From JBCDHN01 sp965224535 (GTDB lineage Bacteria > Verrucomicrobiota > Verrucomicrobiia > Verrucomicrobiales > DEV007): a stretch of 64,000 nt of DNA. The stretch lies in the NCBI GenBank assembly GCA_965224535.1, contig CBDCZR010000003.1:248001-312000 (forward strand). The letters run 5' to 3'. Each line of letters begins with the position of its first letter. The stretch's first letter is position 1. Below, piece after piece: positions 1 through 8,956 of the stretch. Below the pieces are notes generated by a model. That model was given only the letters and a program-made list of their open reading frames with translations. It was not told the origin of the DNA and ran no database searches. The translations under genes were made by a program, and so were the position numbers.

Positions 1-58
1 GTGCAGCCGGAGGGGGAAATTTTTCACCCATAGGCAAGGGGAATGTGACCTTTTAACT

Positions 59-77
59 CGTACGCAATCCGCGTACG
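59..77. promoter_or_regulatory. 7-bp inverted repeat upstream of AraC-type gene
   Basis: CGTACGC and GCGTACG form a perfect inverted repeat with a 5-nt spacer, about 110 bases before the AraC-type regulator. It could be an operator or a small hairpin. No promoter boxes are convincing in 1-185, and nothing else was recognised there. Confidence 0.3.
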
Positions 78-185
78 TCTCATACACTGTTCGCGAATGC
101 AAGATGACGCCCGGCGCCAATTTCCGAACGGATTTACCAATCCTAGGATGGCGAAAATCAACCAAAACCAAACTTGATTGCCGCC

Positions 186-998
186 ATGAAACCCTCATCT
201 CAATCGACAACCGCCGAAGCCCGTGCGTTCCGCAAATTGGCCGAATCCGCTCTCTACCAAACTTACCGAAACGCTTTTCAAGTGGCCACCGGGCTGGAAC
301 TGGAACTCTGTCCCGCCGACGAGGACGCGCCCAATTTCAACGATCTCCAACTCCGGGGAAACGAGTTTTGCGTTCTGCTCAACAATGACGGAGGCGACTC
401 TTGCCTGGCACCACACGGCCGCCCTGAAAGCGAGGATACCGGGCAGGACAAGTCCGATCCAAGCGGAGTGGATCTGAGAGAAAGCGTCGTCCCGGTCCGG
501 TCCGGAAATTCTCTCATGGCATACTTGAAAGTTCGCCCAGCCTCAATGGATGAACCCCAACGTTACCCGGGATACTTGACAATTCTGGCCGCCTTTGCCC
601 TGCAACTCTCTGAAGAGTTCAACCGGCTCATCATGGCCGAAGAAAACTGCGACCCTCCTCTTGTAACCAAAGCCAAGCAATATATTAACGCTCATCTTGA
701 TGAGAAAATCTGCCTGGATGCGGTGGCGGCTTACGTTCACGTCAGTCCATACTATTTCTGCAAGATCTTCAAGCGGTCGACTGGAATGACCCTGACGGAA
801 TACGTCAACCGCCGCAGGGTCGAACGGGCCAAGCGCAAGCTGCTCAATCCCCAAATGCGCGTGACCGAGGTAGCTTATGACGTGGGTTACCAGTCGCTCT
901 CGCAATTTAATCGTAGTTTTCTCAAATATGCCGGCCAATCGCCGACCGAATATCGCAAAGGTGTCCCCCACCACCGCCCAACCTTGGCGGCTGCATAA
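186..998 (+). CDS. AraC-family transcriptional regulator
   Basis: Predicted DNA-binding transcription regulator of 270 aa. The last ~100 residues form a double helix-turn-helix of the AraC/XylS type: the first HTH is around VAAYVHVSPYYFCKIFKRST and the second around VTEVAYDVGYQSLSQFNRSF, ending in the usual SPTEYRK. The N-terminal ~150 residues begin with a segment (YRNAFQVATGLELELCP, later FCVLLN) that resembles the PocR-type sensory domain, but the cysteines normally binding a cofactor are sparse, so the ligand is unknown. I chose the ATG at 186 over an in-frame TTG at 174. The small unknown gene at 1023 follows after 24 bases and may be co-transcribed. Confidence 0.85.
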   Translation: MKPSSQSTTAEARAFRKLAESALYQTYRNAFQVATGLELELCPADEDAPNFNDLQLRGNEFCVLLNNDGGDSCLAPHGRPESEDTGQDKSDPSGVDLRESVVPVRSGNSLMAYLKVRPASMDEPQRYPGYLTILAAFALQLSEEFNRLIMAEENCDPPLVTKAKQYINAHLDEKICLDAVAAYVHVSPYYFCKIFKRSTGMTLTEYVNRRRVERAKRKLLNPQMRVTEVAYDVGYQSLSQFNRSFLKYAGQSPTEYRKGVPHHRPTLAAA

Positions 999-1022
999 CA
1001 ACATCTCACAAGTGACGAAGTA

Positions 1023-1436
1023 ATGAGCGCACCTCCACCCTTGCGGCAGGAACCGTTGGAAGTCGTTCCATGCCGGATTCTCGACGCCGACATCGAACTG
1101 ATGGACTATTTCCTCAATGAAACACCCATGTCTGATACTACAGCTCAGAACGCGATTTGTTTCGCGCTACAGCGTCTTCTTCGTCCGGGGCTGATGGTTA
1201 GACTCTCGCGCGAACCGGAAGGCGGGCTCTCCGCTGTTCTTGACTCCAGCCATAGTATTCCACTATCTAAGAACCTTGCCCAATGGTTCGATAAGGCGCT
1301 GCGTGGAGAGGACGTCCAGCCGATCTGTAAACCGGTGGCTATTCCCCGGACATTTCTTTCCAGAAAACTCATGGCCGCGTTGCATCAGCGAGGTTCCGGT
1401 TCAAATTCGGCGCAACCAATGGCAACGGCTGCTTAG
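1023..1436 (+). CDS. hypothetical protein (137 aa)
   Basis: Unrecognised soluble protein of 137 aa with no signal peptide or membrane segment. It lies 24 bases after the AraC-type regulator on the same strand, so the two may be one transcription unit. It starts with ATG directly after a weak purine stretch (gacgaagta). The C-terminus is low complexity (GSGSNSAQPMATAA). The middle (residues 45-110) looks like an ordinary folded domain, but no catalytic motif is visible. Confidence 0.5.
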   Translation: MSAPPPLRQEPLEVVPCRILDADIELMDYFLNETPMSDTTAQNAICFALQRLLRPGLMVRLSREPEGGLSAVLDSSHSIPLSKNLAQWFDKALRGEDVQPICKPVAIPRTFLSRKLMAALHQRGSGSNSAQPMATAA

Positions 1437-1508
1437 TTTTCAATCGGGATGCGGATACGTTCGTAAGATCAACTATTCCACACCCTAACCTCAAACCAAA
1501 CATACCCA

Positions 1509-1970
1509 ATGAAGACACAACTAACAACGTGGGAACCCATGCGGGAACTAAACGAACTACAAAACCAACTTGCTTCCCTCTTCCACCGGCGGGCTGGGGA
1601 AGGCGATGCATTCGCGGAAGCCGCCCTGAAGGCCGATTGGGCTTCGGCGGTGGACATCGCGGAAGATGACGAAGAGTTTCTCATCGCCGCGGACCTGCCG
1701 GAATTGAAGAAAGAGGACGTTCAAGTGGCAGTCAAAGACGGAGTGCTCAGCATCTCCGGCGAACGAAAGCATGAGTCTGAGGAGACGGACAAAAAGAAGA
1801 AGTTCCACCGTATCGAGCGCAGTTTCGGGCGTTACGTCCGGAGTTTTCGCCTGCCCGATAACGTCGATCCGGAAAAGGTGAAAGCCAAGTTTGAGGACGG
1901 CGTTCTCAGGGTGCGCTTGCCCAAGTGCGAACAACTGGAATCCAGCCAGCACTCCATACCCATCGAGTAA
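1509..1970 (+). CDS. Hsp20 / small heat-shock protein
   Basis: ATP-independent holdase chaperone of the alpha-crystallin family, 153 aa, cytoplasmic. The N-terminus (PMRELNELQNQLASLF) is typical. The alpha-crystallin domain spans roughly residues 40-140: DIAEDDEEFLIAADLPELKK, then VKDGVLSISGERK, and the signature FEDGVLRVRLPK close to the end. The gene stands alone. The 72 bases upstream hold no recognisable heat-shock operator (no CIRCE element seen). Length is normal for the family. Confidence 0.93.
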   Translation: MKTQLTTWEPMRELNELQNQLASLFHRRAGEGDAFAEAALKADWASAVDIAEDDEEFLIAADLPELKKEDVQVAVKDGVLSISGERKHESEETDKKKKFHRIERSFGRYVRSFRLPDNVDPEKVKAKFEDGVLRVRLPKCEQLESSQHSIPIE

Positions 1971-2180
1971 AGGCCTAAACCGGCCAAGCCGGAGTTTTAA
2001 GTGTTAAGTTTCAAGTTTTAAGTCCTGACAGATGCACCAAATTTTGCACAAACCTGTCGAAAGTTCACGATTGAGGTACTAAGCCAGCCCAAGTTGGAGC
2101 GTTTAGTTTTTAGCCCTTACAACAGCTGACTGCTCAGCGTACGGCGTCATGCTTTACAAATTCCTGGCTATGCACTCAAC
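1971..2180. other. intergenic, no gene seen
   Basis: AT-richer spacer downstream of hsp20 containing a reiterated gttaagttt / caagttttaag stretch around 1999-2022. No gene, promoter or terminator could be supported. It leads directly into the palindromic element at 2181. Confidence 0.4.
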
Positions 2181-2899
2181 TCCAGTGATTACAAAGTGCA
2201 CACCGCCGAGCTTGCCTCGGTGGTTAGCGAGTTTAAGAACCAGATTCGATCCGAACAAAAGAGATTCCACCATCGGGTTTATCCCGATGGTGGAATGTCC
2301 CTTTCCTGAGATTTGGGCATTTTCGGCGGCCTCTCGCGATGGGAACAGCGCTCGACCGAAACAAGCCCGTCCCGGCCGGGACGGTTTCGTGAGGCGAAAA
2401 TTCTGGTGGTTGAACGTGGCTCCACTGGGGCAAGCGCTGTCCTTTACACATAAAAATGTCCTGGCAAATGGGCACTCCCCCGCCAGCTTGCTCTGAACCT
2501 TACCCCACATTTCTTCGGGGCTGAAAGCCCCACAGATTATAGCCCAGGGCTTCAGCCCTGGGTAGAGGAGCAAGTCAATGGGTGCCCTGAAGGGGCACGA
2601 GAAAACTGCCAAGACGCTGCGGCTTGCCTTAACCTTACTGATTACGACCTTCCAAACCTGCATTCAGGTTTGGGATCGCCTGAGTTCGACTTCTCGTGCC
2701 CCTTCAGGGCACCCTTTCTCCGGCTTGCGTACCCAGGGCTGAAGCCCTGGGCTATGATCTGTGGGGCTTTCAGCCCCAGGCCAAAGAAATTGGTAAAAAC
2801 CAGAGCAAGCTGGCGGGGAGTGCCCATTTGCCCGGCCAGATTTATGTGTAAAGGACAGGGCAAGCGCAGATGGAGACCTAGAAAATTGTAATCACTGGA
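2181..2899. repeat. hairpin-rich giant imperfect palindrome
   Basis: The outer ends are a perfect 14-bp inverted repeat (TCCAGTGATTACAA at 2181-2194, its complement at 2886-2899), with weaker similarity continuing outward to ATGCA on both sides. Further inverted pairs are nested inside: about 2440-2500 with 2811-2870, about 2519-2565 with 2731-2782, and a perfect 24-bp pair 2580-2603 with 2691-2714. The centre is a hairpin with a 9-bp stem at 2652-2673. The left arm carries an extra ~230 bp with its own hairpins: a perfect 14-bp stem at 2264-2277/2283-2296 and an 18-bp palindrome at 2367-2384. No transposase lies inside, so it resembles a non-autonomous (MITE/REP-like) element. It supplies the last codons of the TIR-domain reading frame. 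Confidence 0.75.
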
Positions 2900-5800
2900 C
2901 CTAACTGCATGCCGGGTACAAATTTCAAATTTCTCACCGGCAAGGAGCCCAAAGGCATGTTCCAGGCCGCCACCCAAGGCGTCAAAGCGTGCCGAACCTG
3001 GACTCGCGCTACAGACCTGGTCATCGCCCGCGCGCTCCAGCCGAATCCGCAGCGGAGTTTTCGCGCCGAGCTGGAACGCCATCGTCAGCCAGCCCATTCC
3101 CGTGGCGAAGGAAAAAGCGCAGTCGACCGGCGTGGTGATGAAAAAGCGGCCCAAGCTGAAAATCGTCGCGGGCGGGGTAGAGGCAGGCGTGCCCAAGCAA
3201 TTCCACAGGATGCCGACGACCAGTTGGCAACTGCTGGGACGCACGATTTCCTTCTGAAATGTGCCCGTGGCGCGAAGGCTTTTTCCCACAATACCGGCTC
3301 CAGGCGAATGAAGTTCCAGTATCGCGCCTGGAGTTTTTCGATGACTTTGCCAACAATTTGCCGTTCGGCCCGGACGTCGCCGGGTGAGGAGACGAAGAGG
3401 GTGAGTTTTTATGCCTTGCGTTGTGATGAGATGAGATGCGAGCACTCCAGCGCTACTCGTAAGCTCATCCAAGACAGATCGCTCGAACCGAGGCTTTGGC
3501 AACTGCTGCAACGTGGAGGAAATCGCCTCCAGCCGTTGGCTGCCGGCGTCGTCCAAAGCGCCGGAGGCGTCAGCTTGGGTGAGGATGCGCTGGCCAACGG
3601 TGAGGAGCACGCGGGCCAGGGTTTGGCGATTGGAATCGGGCGAACCGGCCAGCAAACCGGTGGCCAAATCGTGGGAGGCACGGGCGACGGCCAGTTGCTC
3701 GGGGCTGACGCCTTGGGCCAGGAAATTCGGGGGTGCCGCGCGGCAGGCTTGTTCGTAAGCGGTCCATTGATTGGCCAGTTCGTTGGGCGGAAAGGCGTGA
3801 CGCAGGAACTGGGCGGTCAATTCGACCTTCTTGTTCCAGTAACCGGGCACGAAGTGGGGTTCCGCCAACAGGCCTTGTTGCAATAGGCTATCGCGGGTAA
3901 GCCAGAGCCCGTGTTCCAACAGGCCGAGTTGCTGCCAGAGACCGCGGATTCCCGCTTCGGTTTCGGCGGGATCGTTCGACTGCATGCCAGAGAAGAGTTG
4001 CTTGGTGGCCGAGTTGAGGAGGATGCTCTGCTCGTTGTCCAGGCCTCGGAGACTCGGTCCGCTGATGTTGCGCAGCCGTTCGCGATACCGTGCCGCCAAG
4101 TCGTTGGCGCGTTGTTGGCGGTTGGAATCACCCATGCGGAGGTAGGCGCGCCCGATGTTCTCCAGGACCGAGGCGATGCCCTCGATGGCTTGCTGGTTTG
4201 ACGGGTTTGCCTTTAGGAGCGCTTCGAAATGGGATACCGCGTCACGTCCGCTGGTCAATGCCGGCTCGTCTTTCTGAAGTTGCCCTTGAATCACGGACAA
4301 CGTGCTCAGGGACTTGGCCAGGGCGAGTTGTGAGGCTTCATCTGCTGCCTTGTCATAGGCTTTTCGGTACAACTCAACTGCCTTCTGTTGCTGAACTTCG
4401 GCTTGATCCGGCGTCTCCATCAAGCCCTCCGCAAGACCTTCGTAGTTGCCAGCGAGAGCGTTCAAAAACGTGGGTTTCAGCACATCGGCGTATTCTGCGG
4501 AGATCTGATCGCGCAGTTTGGCCGCCTTTGAAAAGAACGGCTCCGCCCGCTGGGGCTCCATCAAGTTTTGGTAAAAAGTCGCCATCCGATCGTAGGTCTC
4601 CGCGAGATGACCCAGCGACTCGGCTTTCCGATCCGGGTCGATCTCACCTAACTCGGTGAACGCTTCAACTGCCCGACTGTGGTATGCCAGGATCTCTTCT
4701 TCGTCGGAAGCCAGGAACTGAACCCTCAAATTTGCCGCGGTACCCGCCCTCCAGCGCAAATCGGCATCTTTGGGAAAGAGTGGAAGCAACCTGGCGAACA
4801 TGTCCAAAGCGCGTTGGTTCTTTTCGTTGGCGGCTTGGAGTTGATCCGAGGCGGCAAAGTGTGCGGCTTGGGCCTTGCGCAGCAGTTGGTTGAGATTGTC
4901 CCAGGATTTGTCGGGCCCTTTCTGCATTTCCTCTACCAGCGGCGCCATTGCGGCCATCACTCCGGGGTCCAACTGCAACTCCGGATTGTTCATCGGATTC
5001 GCTTCTTGCAGATCCTGCGCGGAGCGAAGCGAAAGGGCAATGGCTTCAACGCGCTCGTAGTCTCGATCGCGTTCCGATTCGGGGATCTCAGCAACCGTTT
5101 TCTCCAAGATCTCGATGAATTTCGAGCGGCGCTCTTCCTCTTCCGGCCCGGCATCGACAGTCAGAGGAATGGCATCATCGGCGAGTCTATTGAGCGCTCC
5201 AAGGCCGGCGGTTTTCGCTGTCCCCGCCTTTTTCCGTTGGTCATACGCAATCACTGCGGCTACGACTGCCGCGACTGCCAAAACGCCCACGGCAGCCAGC
5301 CAGAGGCGGAGCGTGCGCGCCTTTTTCCGGGCCAACTCAAGCTGGTAGGCCTTATCGCGGTCGCGCAGCGTCTCTAACGGCACACCCAAAATCCCCGCAA
5401 TGATTTTGAGCTTCATGAGCTGCAACTGCTCGCCGTAGGCTTCGGCCCGCTTCTTGATTTCGCGTTTGGGGAGTTTGCCCGTTTTGGTGAGGTGCAACCG
5501 GTAAGCCTCGGCGGAGGTAAAGCCCTCACTTCCGTCTTGGAGGCGAAAATTCGCTGCAATGGGTTCTTCCTCGACGGTGGTGTCGAGCGAACCGTCCTCG
5601 CGCACGGGATGGCGCAGCGATTCTGGGAAACATTCACGGGTCGAGTCGCCCGGCTCGCCATCGAGAATGGCCGCGATAATCCGGTCACCCTTGTCACTCT
5701 TTTTGAAGTGGAGGATTTCTTGGGCGACGTATTGGCTCTCAACAGCCCGCGGAGAGCAGAGGACGACGAGGAAGCGGGAGCGATCCAGTGCGTTGGCAAT

Positions 5801-6052
5801 AGAAGAGCCCAGATCGGCGTCGGCGGGAAGCGATTCTTCGTCGCGGAAGACGGGATAGATGCGCTCTGGAATGGTATCGCCACGCGCGTTTTCAGTGCCT
5901 ACCAGTTCGGCAGGGATTTCGTAGCGTTCGATTTCCTGGTGCAACCAACTGGCCCAGCCACGGTCGTTTTCGACGTCGTTATCGCGGTGCCGATAGCTGA
6001 TGAAACACCAGTATTCTTGAGTGGTGTTAGGGGGAGTTGTTTCCTGGCTCAT
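2642..6052 (-). CDS. TIR-domain membrane protein with long repeat-like C-region; 3' end degenerate
   Basis: Large protein with an N-terminal TIR-like domain (residues ~13-150: YWCFISYRHRD, FRDEESLPADADLG, and SQYVAQEI with a candidate catalytic glutamate). A linker and one transmembrane helix follow (residues ~249-270, LRLWLAAVGVLAVAAVVAAV). Then comes a ~600-residue helical, TPR-like region. TIR domains in bacteria can be NAD-cleaving defence effectors or scaffolds; which applies here is not known. The native protein probably ends near 3420 (about residue 877). Beyond that the frame reads through a decayed gene fragment and the palindromic element, so the last ~260 residues are probably not native. 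The start is taken at ATG 6052; a TTG lies two codons earlier. Confidence 0.75.
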   Translation of the reverse strand: MSQETTPPNTTQEYWCFISYRHRDNDVENDRGWASWLHQEIERYEIPAELVGTENARGDTIPERIYPVFRDEESLPADADLGSSIANALDRSRFLVVLCSPRAVESQYVAQEILHFKKSDKGDRIIAAILDGEPGDSTRECFPESLRHPVREDGSLDTTVEEEPIAANFRLQDGSEGFTSAEAYRLHLTKTGKLPKREIKKRAEAYGEQLQLMKLKIIAGILGVPLETLRDRDKAYQLELARKKARTLRLWLAAVGVLAVAAVVAAVIAYDQRKKAGTAKTAGLGALNRLADDAIPLTVDAGPEEEERRSKFIEILEKTVAEIPESERDRDYERVEAIALSLRSAQDLQEANPMNNPELQLDPGVMAAMAPLVEEMQKGPDKSWDNLNQLLRKAQAAHFAASDQLQAANEKNQRALDMFARLLPLFPKDADLRWRAGTAANLRVQFLASDEEEILAYHSRAVEAFTELGEIDPDRKAESLGHLAETYDRMATFYQNLMEPQRAEPFFSKAAKLRDQISAEYADVLKPTFLNALAGNYEGLAEGLMETPDQAEVQQQKAVELYRKAYDKAADEASQLALAKSLSTLSVIQGQLQKDEPALTSGRDAVSHFEALLKANPSNQQAIEGIASVLENIGRAYLRMGDSNRQQRANDLAARYRERLRNISGPSLRGLDNEQSILLNSATKQLFSGMQSNDPAETEAGIRGLWQQLGLLEHGLWLTRDSLLQQGLLAEPHFVPGYWNKKVELTAQFLRHAFPPNELANQWTAYEQACRAAPPNFLAQGVSPEQLAVARASHDLATGLLAGSPDSNRQTLARVLLTVGQRILTQADASGALDDAGSQRLEAISSTLQQLPKPRFERSVLDELTSSAGVLASHLITTQGIKTHPLRLLTRRRPGRTANCWQSHRKTPGAILELHSPGAGIVGKSLRATGTFQKEIVRPSSCQLVVGILWNCLGTPASTPPATIFSLGRFFITTPVDCAFSFATGMGWLTMAFQLGAKTPLRIRLERAGDDQVCSASPGSARFDALGGGLEHAFGLLAGEKFEICTRHAVRSSDYNFLGLHLRLPCPLHINLAGQMGTPRQLALVFTNFFGLGLKAPQIIAQGFSPGYASRRKGALKGHEKSNSGDPKPECRFGRS
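2905..3408 (-). pseudogene. remnant of an SPGDVRAER-type (nSTAND/DUF4062-like) N-terminal effector domain
   Basis: In a frame different from the TIR gene, the minus strand from 3408 reads KLTLFVSSPGDVRAERQ and on to FIRLEPVLWEKA. This is the characteristic N-terminus of effector domains found in front of STAND-type NTPases. A stop codon lies directly before the first residue, so no start codon survives. The homology then jumps frame near 3288, continuing as LRATGTFQKEIVRPSSCQLV and ILWNCLGTP, after which similarity fades. It is therefore truncated at both ends and frameshifted. It lies immediately 3' of the TIR-domain gene. Confidence 0.65.
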
Positions 6053-6301
6053 GTTCAAATAGATAGGTTAGGGCTGATTCCAAGGCAAGCACCGCCTGGG
6101 CGAAGATCCGCTGATTGGAGTTGCTTCCTCACGATTCCCCGTAGGCCAATCGTGCGCATGACATCCGTTATTTGCCAGCGATCATTGTGGCATGACGGCT
6201 GACAAGCAGATTTATCCGCCATTCCCGCCCTGTTGCTGACTGTGGGCGAGGCGCAGTTCCAACTCAAACCCAACAATGACAACGTCAATTGTCAGATCGG
6301 C
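6053..6301. other. intergenic, no gene seen
   Basis: About 250 bases between the TIR-domain gene start and the end of the nucleotidyltransferase-like gene. It should hold the promoter of the TIR gene (minus strand), but no convincing boxes were found. An imperfect repeat of caat/gtca words is present at 6270-6296. Confidence 0.3.
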
Positions 6302-6875
6302 CTACGCCAAGTTGGCAACGATTTGACGCACCACGGGCTTGGCATTGGTGAATGCGTCGTGCAACTCCGGGATGTCCGGGAGTCGGGCGGATTGAAATGC
6401 GGCTTCGATCTGCTTGGAGGTGATGCAGTCGTGTTGGGCGAGAAAGGCGACGTCCTTCATGTCCTGCTCGTCGTCACCACGCATCATCTTGGTCAGAATC
6501 AAATCGACGGTAGCGGGCCGTGACAGCTTCAAATACCGGGTTTGGGGACGTCCGATGGGGACGATGTCTTGCTCCCAGGTTTCGCGAAGAAACACCTGAT
6601 TCTCCTGGAAGAGGTGGGTGATGTAGAGGCCTTCATCCTCGAACTTCTCATTCACGGCATCCTTTGCATCCCAAAAGCCGTCGTCATGCACCAGTTCATC
6701 CAATTGAGAAAGCTGAATAATTGCGTCAACGTCGAGCGTTTCGTGGACAGTTTGCGGTGGGTTGGAGAAGCCAAGTGCAATCGCAGCACGACCGTAGATC
6801 ACGAGGTGAACGGTGTGTGTGATCCAGTTCGGCGTCCAACGCCAAGATGAGTCGCTCGGGATTGGATGAGGCCAT
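6302..6875 (-). pseudogene. nucleotidyltransferase-like protein (DUF6036-type), frameshifted
   Basis: The intact part (6302-6802) reads VIYGRAAIALGF, then TLDVDAIIQLSQLDEL, and ends with LILTKMMRGDDEQDMKDVAFL. This is the layout of nucleotidyltransferase-fold proteins of the DUF6036 / AbiEii-like kind. Upstream, in another frame, ATG at 6875 opens MASSNPERLILALDAELDHTH. Removing one base at a CC (GG at 6812-6813 on the plus strand) joins the two into one ~190-aa protein. The start codon sits 2 bases after the stop of the gene at 6878, suggesting a co-transcribed pair. Family assignment is by overall pattern, not by a certain catalytic motif. Confidence 0.55.
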
Positions 6876-6877
6876 GG

Positions 6878-7402
6878 CTAGGTTTCGGCGACTGGACTCG
6901 GGCGAATCCAACGTTTTTGAATGCCAACCCGGCCCCGCGTGATTCCCGTCATTTCCATCAACCGGGTGATATGCGGAGTTTTTTTCGGGGGACTCACCTT
7001 GGGAAGGCGCGCCAACAACACATCCCAAAACTCGTTGTCCGCCTCGACCTCGCGGCCGCATTTGGCGATGTAACGGACCAGACCAGCGCACTCTTCGACA
7101 ACAGCCATTTCAGCCAGAACGCGTGGATCCACATCGGGCGCACTCAGCATCGCCGAGCCGAGGCGTTGGCGGTAGAGGGAAGGAGGAAACCGGGGCGAAA
7201 GCAGGGCAATGGCCAACTCTGCGTTGGAAAATTCTGGCGTTTCGATCCGGAACCACGCCTCGCGGCGCAGGTGCTCCCCCTCATTGCGGGAGTCGTAGTA
7301 GCGGCAACCACGCGCGATCGCTAGCTTTTCCAAGTCCGTGGGAAGGTGAAGGCCGAGGCGTCCGGCTTTTTCCAGGAGCTTAGCCCGACTTTCACGATTC
7401 AC
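6878..7402 (-). CDS. hypothetical protein, partner of the nucleotidyltransferase-like gene; N-terminus altered by IS
   Basis: A 174-aa helical protein without recognisable motifs. The current GTG start at 7402 and the first ~8 codons (NRESRAK) lie inside the left terminal inverted repeat of the neighbouring insertion sequence, so the natural N-terminus has been replaced or lost. The next gene begins 2 bases after its stop, an arrangement typical of two-gene toxin-antitoxin or abortive-infection units in which a nucleotidyltransferase is the second gene. That role is inferred from context only. Confidence 0.5.
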   Translation of the reverse strand: MNRESRAKLLEKAGRLGLHLPTDLEKLAIARGCRYYDSRNEGEHLRREAWFRIETPEFSNAELAIALLSPRFPPSLYRQRLGSAMLSAPDVDPRVLAEMAVVEECAGLVRYIAKCGREVEADNEFWDVLLARLPKVSPPKKTPHITRLMEMTGITRGRVGIQKRWIRPSPVAET

Positions 7403-8956
7403 CAGCGCTCGAAAAAAATTTCCCCGTAGAAATCCGGCGGCCAGGGCGCGATTTACCCGATGGCGCCGGGCAAAGCGCCTTGTAGTGAAGACCCTGCCCC
7501 TTTCCCAGACGTTTTTGGTGGAATGTTAGGGCGTGTTCCTTCGCTGCCATAAACGCAAAAAAGATGGTAAAGAACATCGCTACTGGAGCGTGGTGGAATG
7601 CCACCGCCTGCCCGATGGCAAGGTCGCCCAGCGCCAAGTGCTCTACCTGGGTGAAATCAACGACTCCCAAAAGGCCGGCTGGTGCAAGATGATCGAGGCA
7701 TTGGAGCAGGGAAGTCCCCAGCCCAAACAAGTCGCGCTCTTTCCCTGCGACCGCGAACCGCCCGAGCAACTGCCCGAGGAGGTCAGCACCCTGCGCGTCA
7801 AGCTCAACGAACTCACCCTGCACCGGCCCCGCCAATGGGGCGCCTGTTGGCTGGTCTTGCAGGTGTGGAAGCTGCTCGGCATGGACCGCTTTTGGGCGAA
7901 GCGCCTCCCGGATGGCCGCAAAGGGACACCCTGGTTCAAGCTGCTCCAGGTCCATCTCTGCAACCGCATGATCGAGCCAGGCGCCGAATGGTTCATCCAC
8001 CGGCACTGGTATCGCACCACCGCCTTGGCCGACTTGTTAGGGCTGCCCGCCGAGGTTCTGCCCAAAAACGCACTCTATCATACCCTCGACCGCTTGCTCG
8101 AACACAAGGACGATCTCTGCACCCACCTGCGCGAGCGCTGGGAGAGTGGCGAAATCTACGTCCTGGCCCGAAGCGACAGACGCGTCGGCAAAGAACGTTC
8201 GATGCGGCGGCGCAAGCTCAAAAAACTGTGGAAACGCTTGGGCGAAATCGCCGCCATCACGCAGCAAAGCCGCGATGAGTTGGCGCTTGCGCTTGGGCGC
8301 GGCGAAGAAGGACGCCGGCCGGGTTTGGGGCCTAGTTGAGGTCACGATGCCTCAAGGCAACGGCCCCTTCGGACCGGGCAGTTTAACCTACAAGCTCAAG
8401 CGCGAAAATCTGCGCGCGCAAATTCGGCGGGAAGGGCGCTACCTGCTGCGTGCCTACATGGGCAAGAAGTGCAAATACACGCCCGAGAAGCTCTGGCAGT
8501 TCTACATTCAACTCACCGAGATCGAAGAGAGCTTCAAGACGCTCAAGGGCGACCTCTCGATCCGGCCGATTCACCACCAGCGCGAGGAGCGAATCGAGGC
8601 GCACATCTTCGTGGCGTTTTTGGCCTACTGCCATCACGTCACCCTGCGTCAGTTGCTGCGCAAGCTCGGTCCCGGCCTGACGCCGCGTGCGGTGTTGGAA
8701 AAATTCGCGACGATGGAGATGGTGGACGTTCATCTGCCGGTGGAAGGTGGGGGGTTGCTCGAAATGCCGCGCTACACGCAGCCGGACAAGGATCTGAAAC
8801 TGCTACTGGCCTCGATGGGCATTGAGTTGCCGCTGCAGCCCGCGCCCCGGATTTCGTCGTCTGGGGCGATGTAGTGAAGACTTTTGGGCTCATGGGCCGG
8901 ATTTTACGGGGCGGAGGCAATTTCGAGCGCGCGAATCGTGAAAGTCGGGCTAAGCT
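7377..8956 (+). mobile_element. IS1634-like (IS4 superfamily) insertion sequence, internally deleted
   Basis: Bounded by a perfect 24-bp inverted repeat (7377-7400 and 8933-8956) that continues as an imperfect repeat for about 35 more bases inward on both sides (shared words CGCTCGAAA, CCCCGTA, AATCCGGC). It contains one DDE transposase gene that lacks its middle part, so at 1580 bp the element is shorter than expected for the group (~2 kb, from general knowledge). No clear target duplication was found. The left end forms the start of the 6878-7402 gene, and the right end overlaps the stop codon of oxyR. Confidence 0.8.
7533..8874 (+). pseudogene. IS1634-family DDE transposase, internal deletion plus frameshift
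   Basis: The N-terminal half (MFLRCHKRKKDGKEHRYWSV, VLYLGEIND, LPKNALYHTLDRLLEHKDDL) and the C-terminal half are typical of IS1634-family transposases. The C-terminal half carries the E-region signature around YIQLTEIEESFKTLKGDLSI. Between LRERW and GEIYVLARSDRRVGKE (about 8150) the segment that normally holds the first two catalytic aspartates is absent. A +1 frameshift at the GGG of 8295-8297 splits the remainder; removing one G restores LGAAKKDAGRVWGLVEV. The enzyme cannot be active. Confidence 0.85.

Noticed and set aside
2909..3886. 325-codon open frame on the plus strand
   Set aside because: It lies antisense to the TIR gene and the nSTAND remnant, which show real protein motifs; its translation is low-complexity Arg/Gly/Gln sequence.
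4679..5377. 232-codon plus-strand open frame
   Set aside because: Antisense shadow of the TIR/TPR coding region without family motifs.
6811..6826. CA-dinucleotide slippage as a phase-variation switch in the nucleotidyltransferase-like gene
   Set aside because: The tract is only four units, and removing one C from the adjacent CC restores the frame in the same way as the other +1 sites in the window, so an insertion error is simpler.
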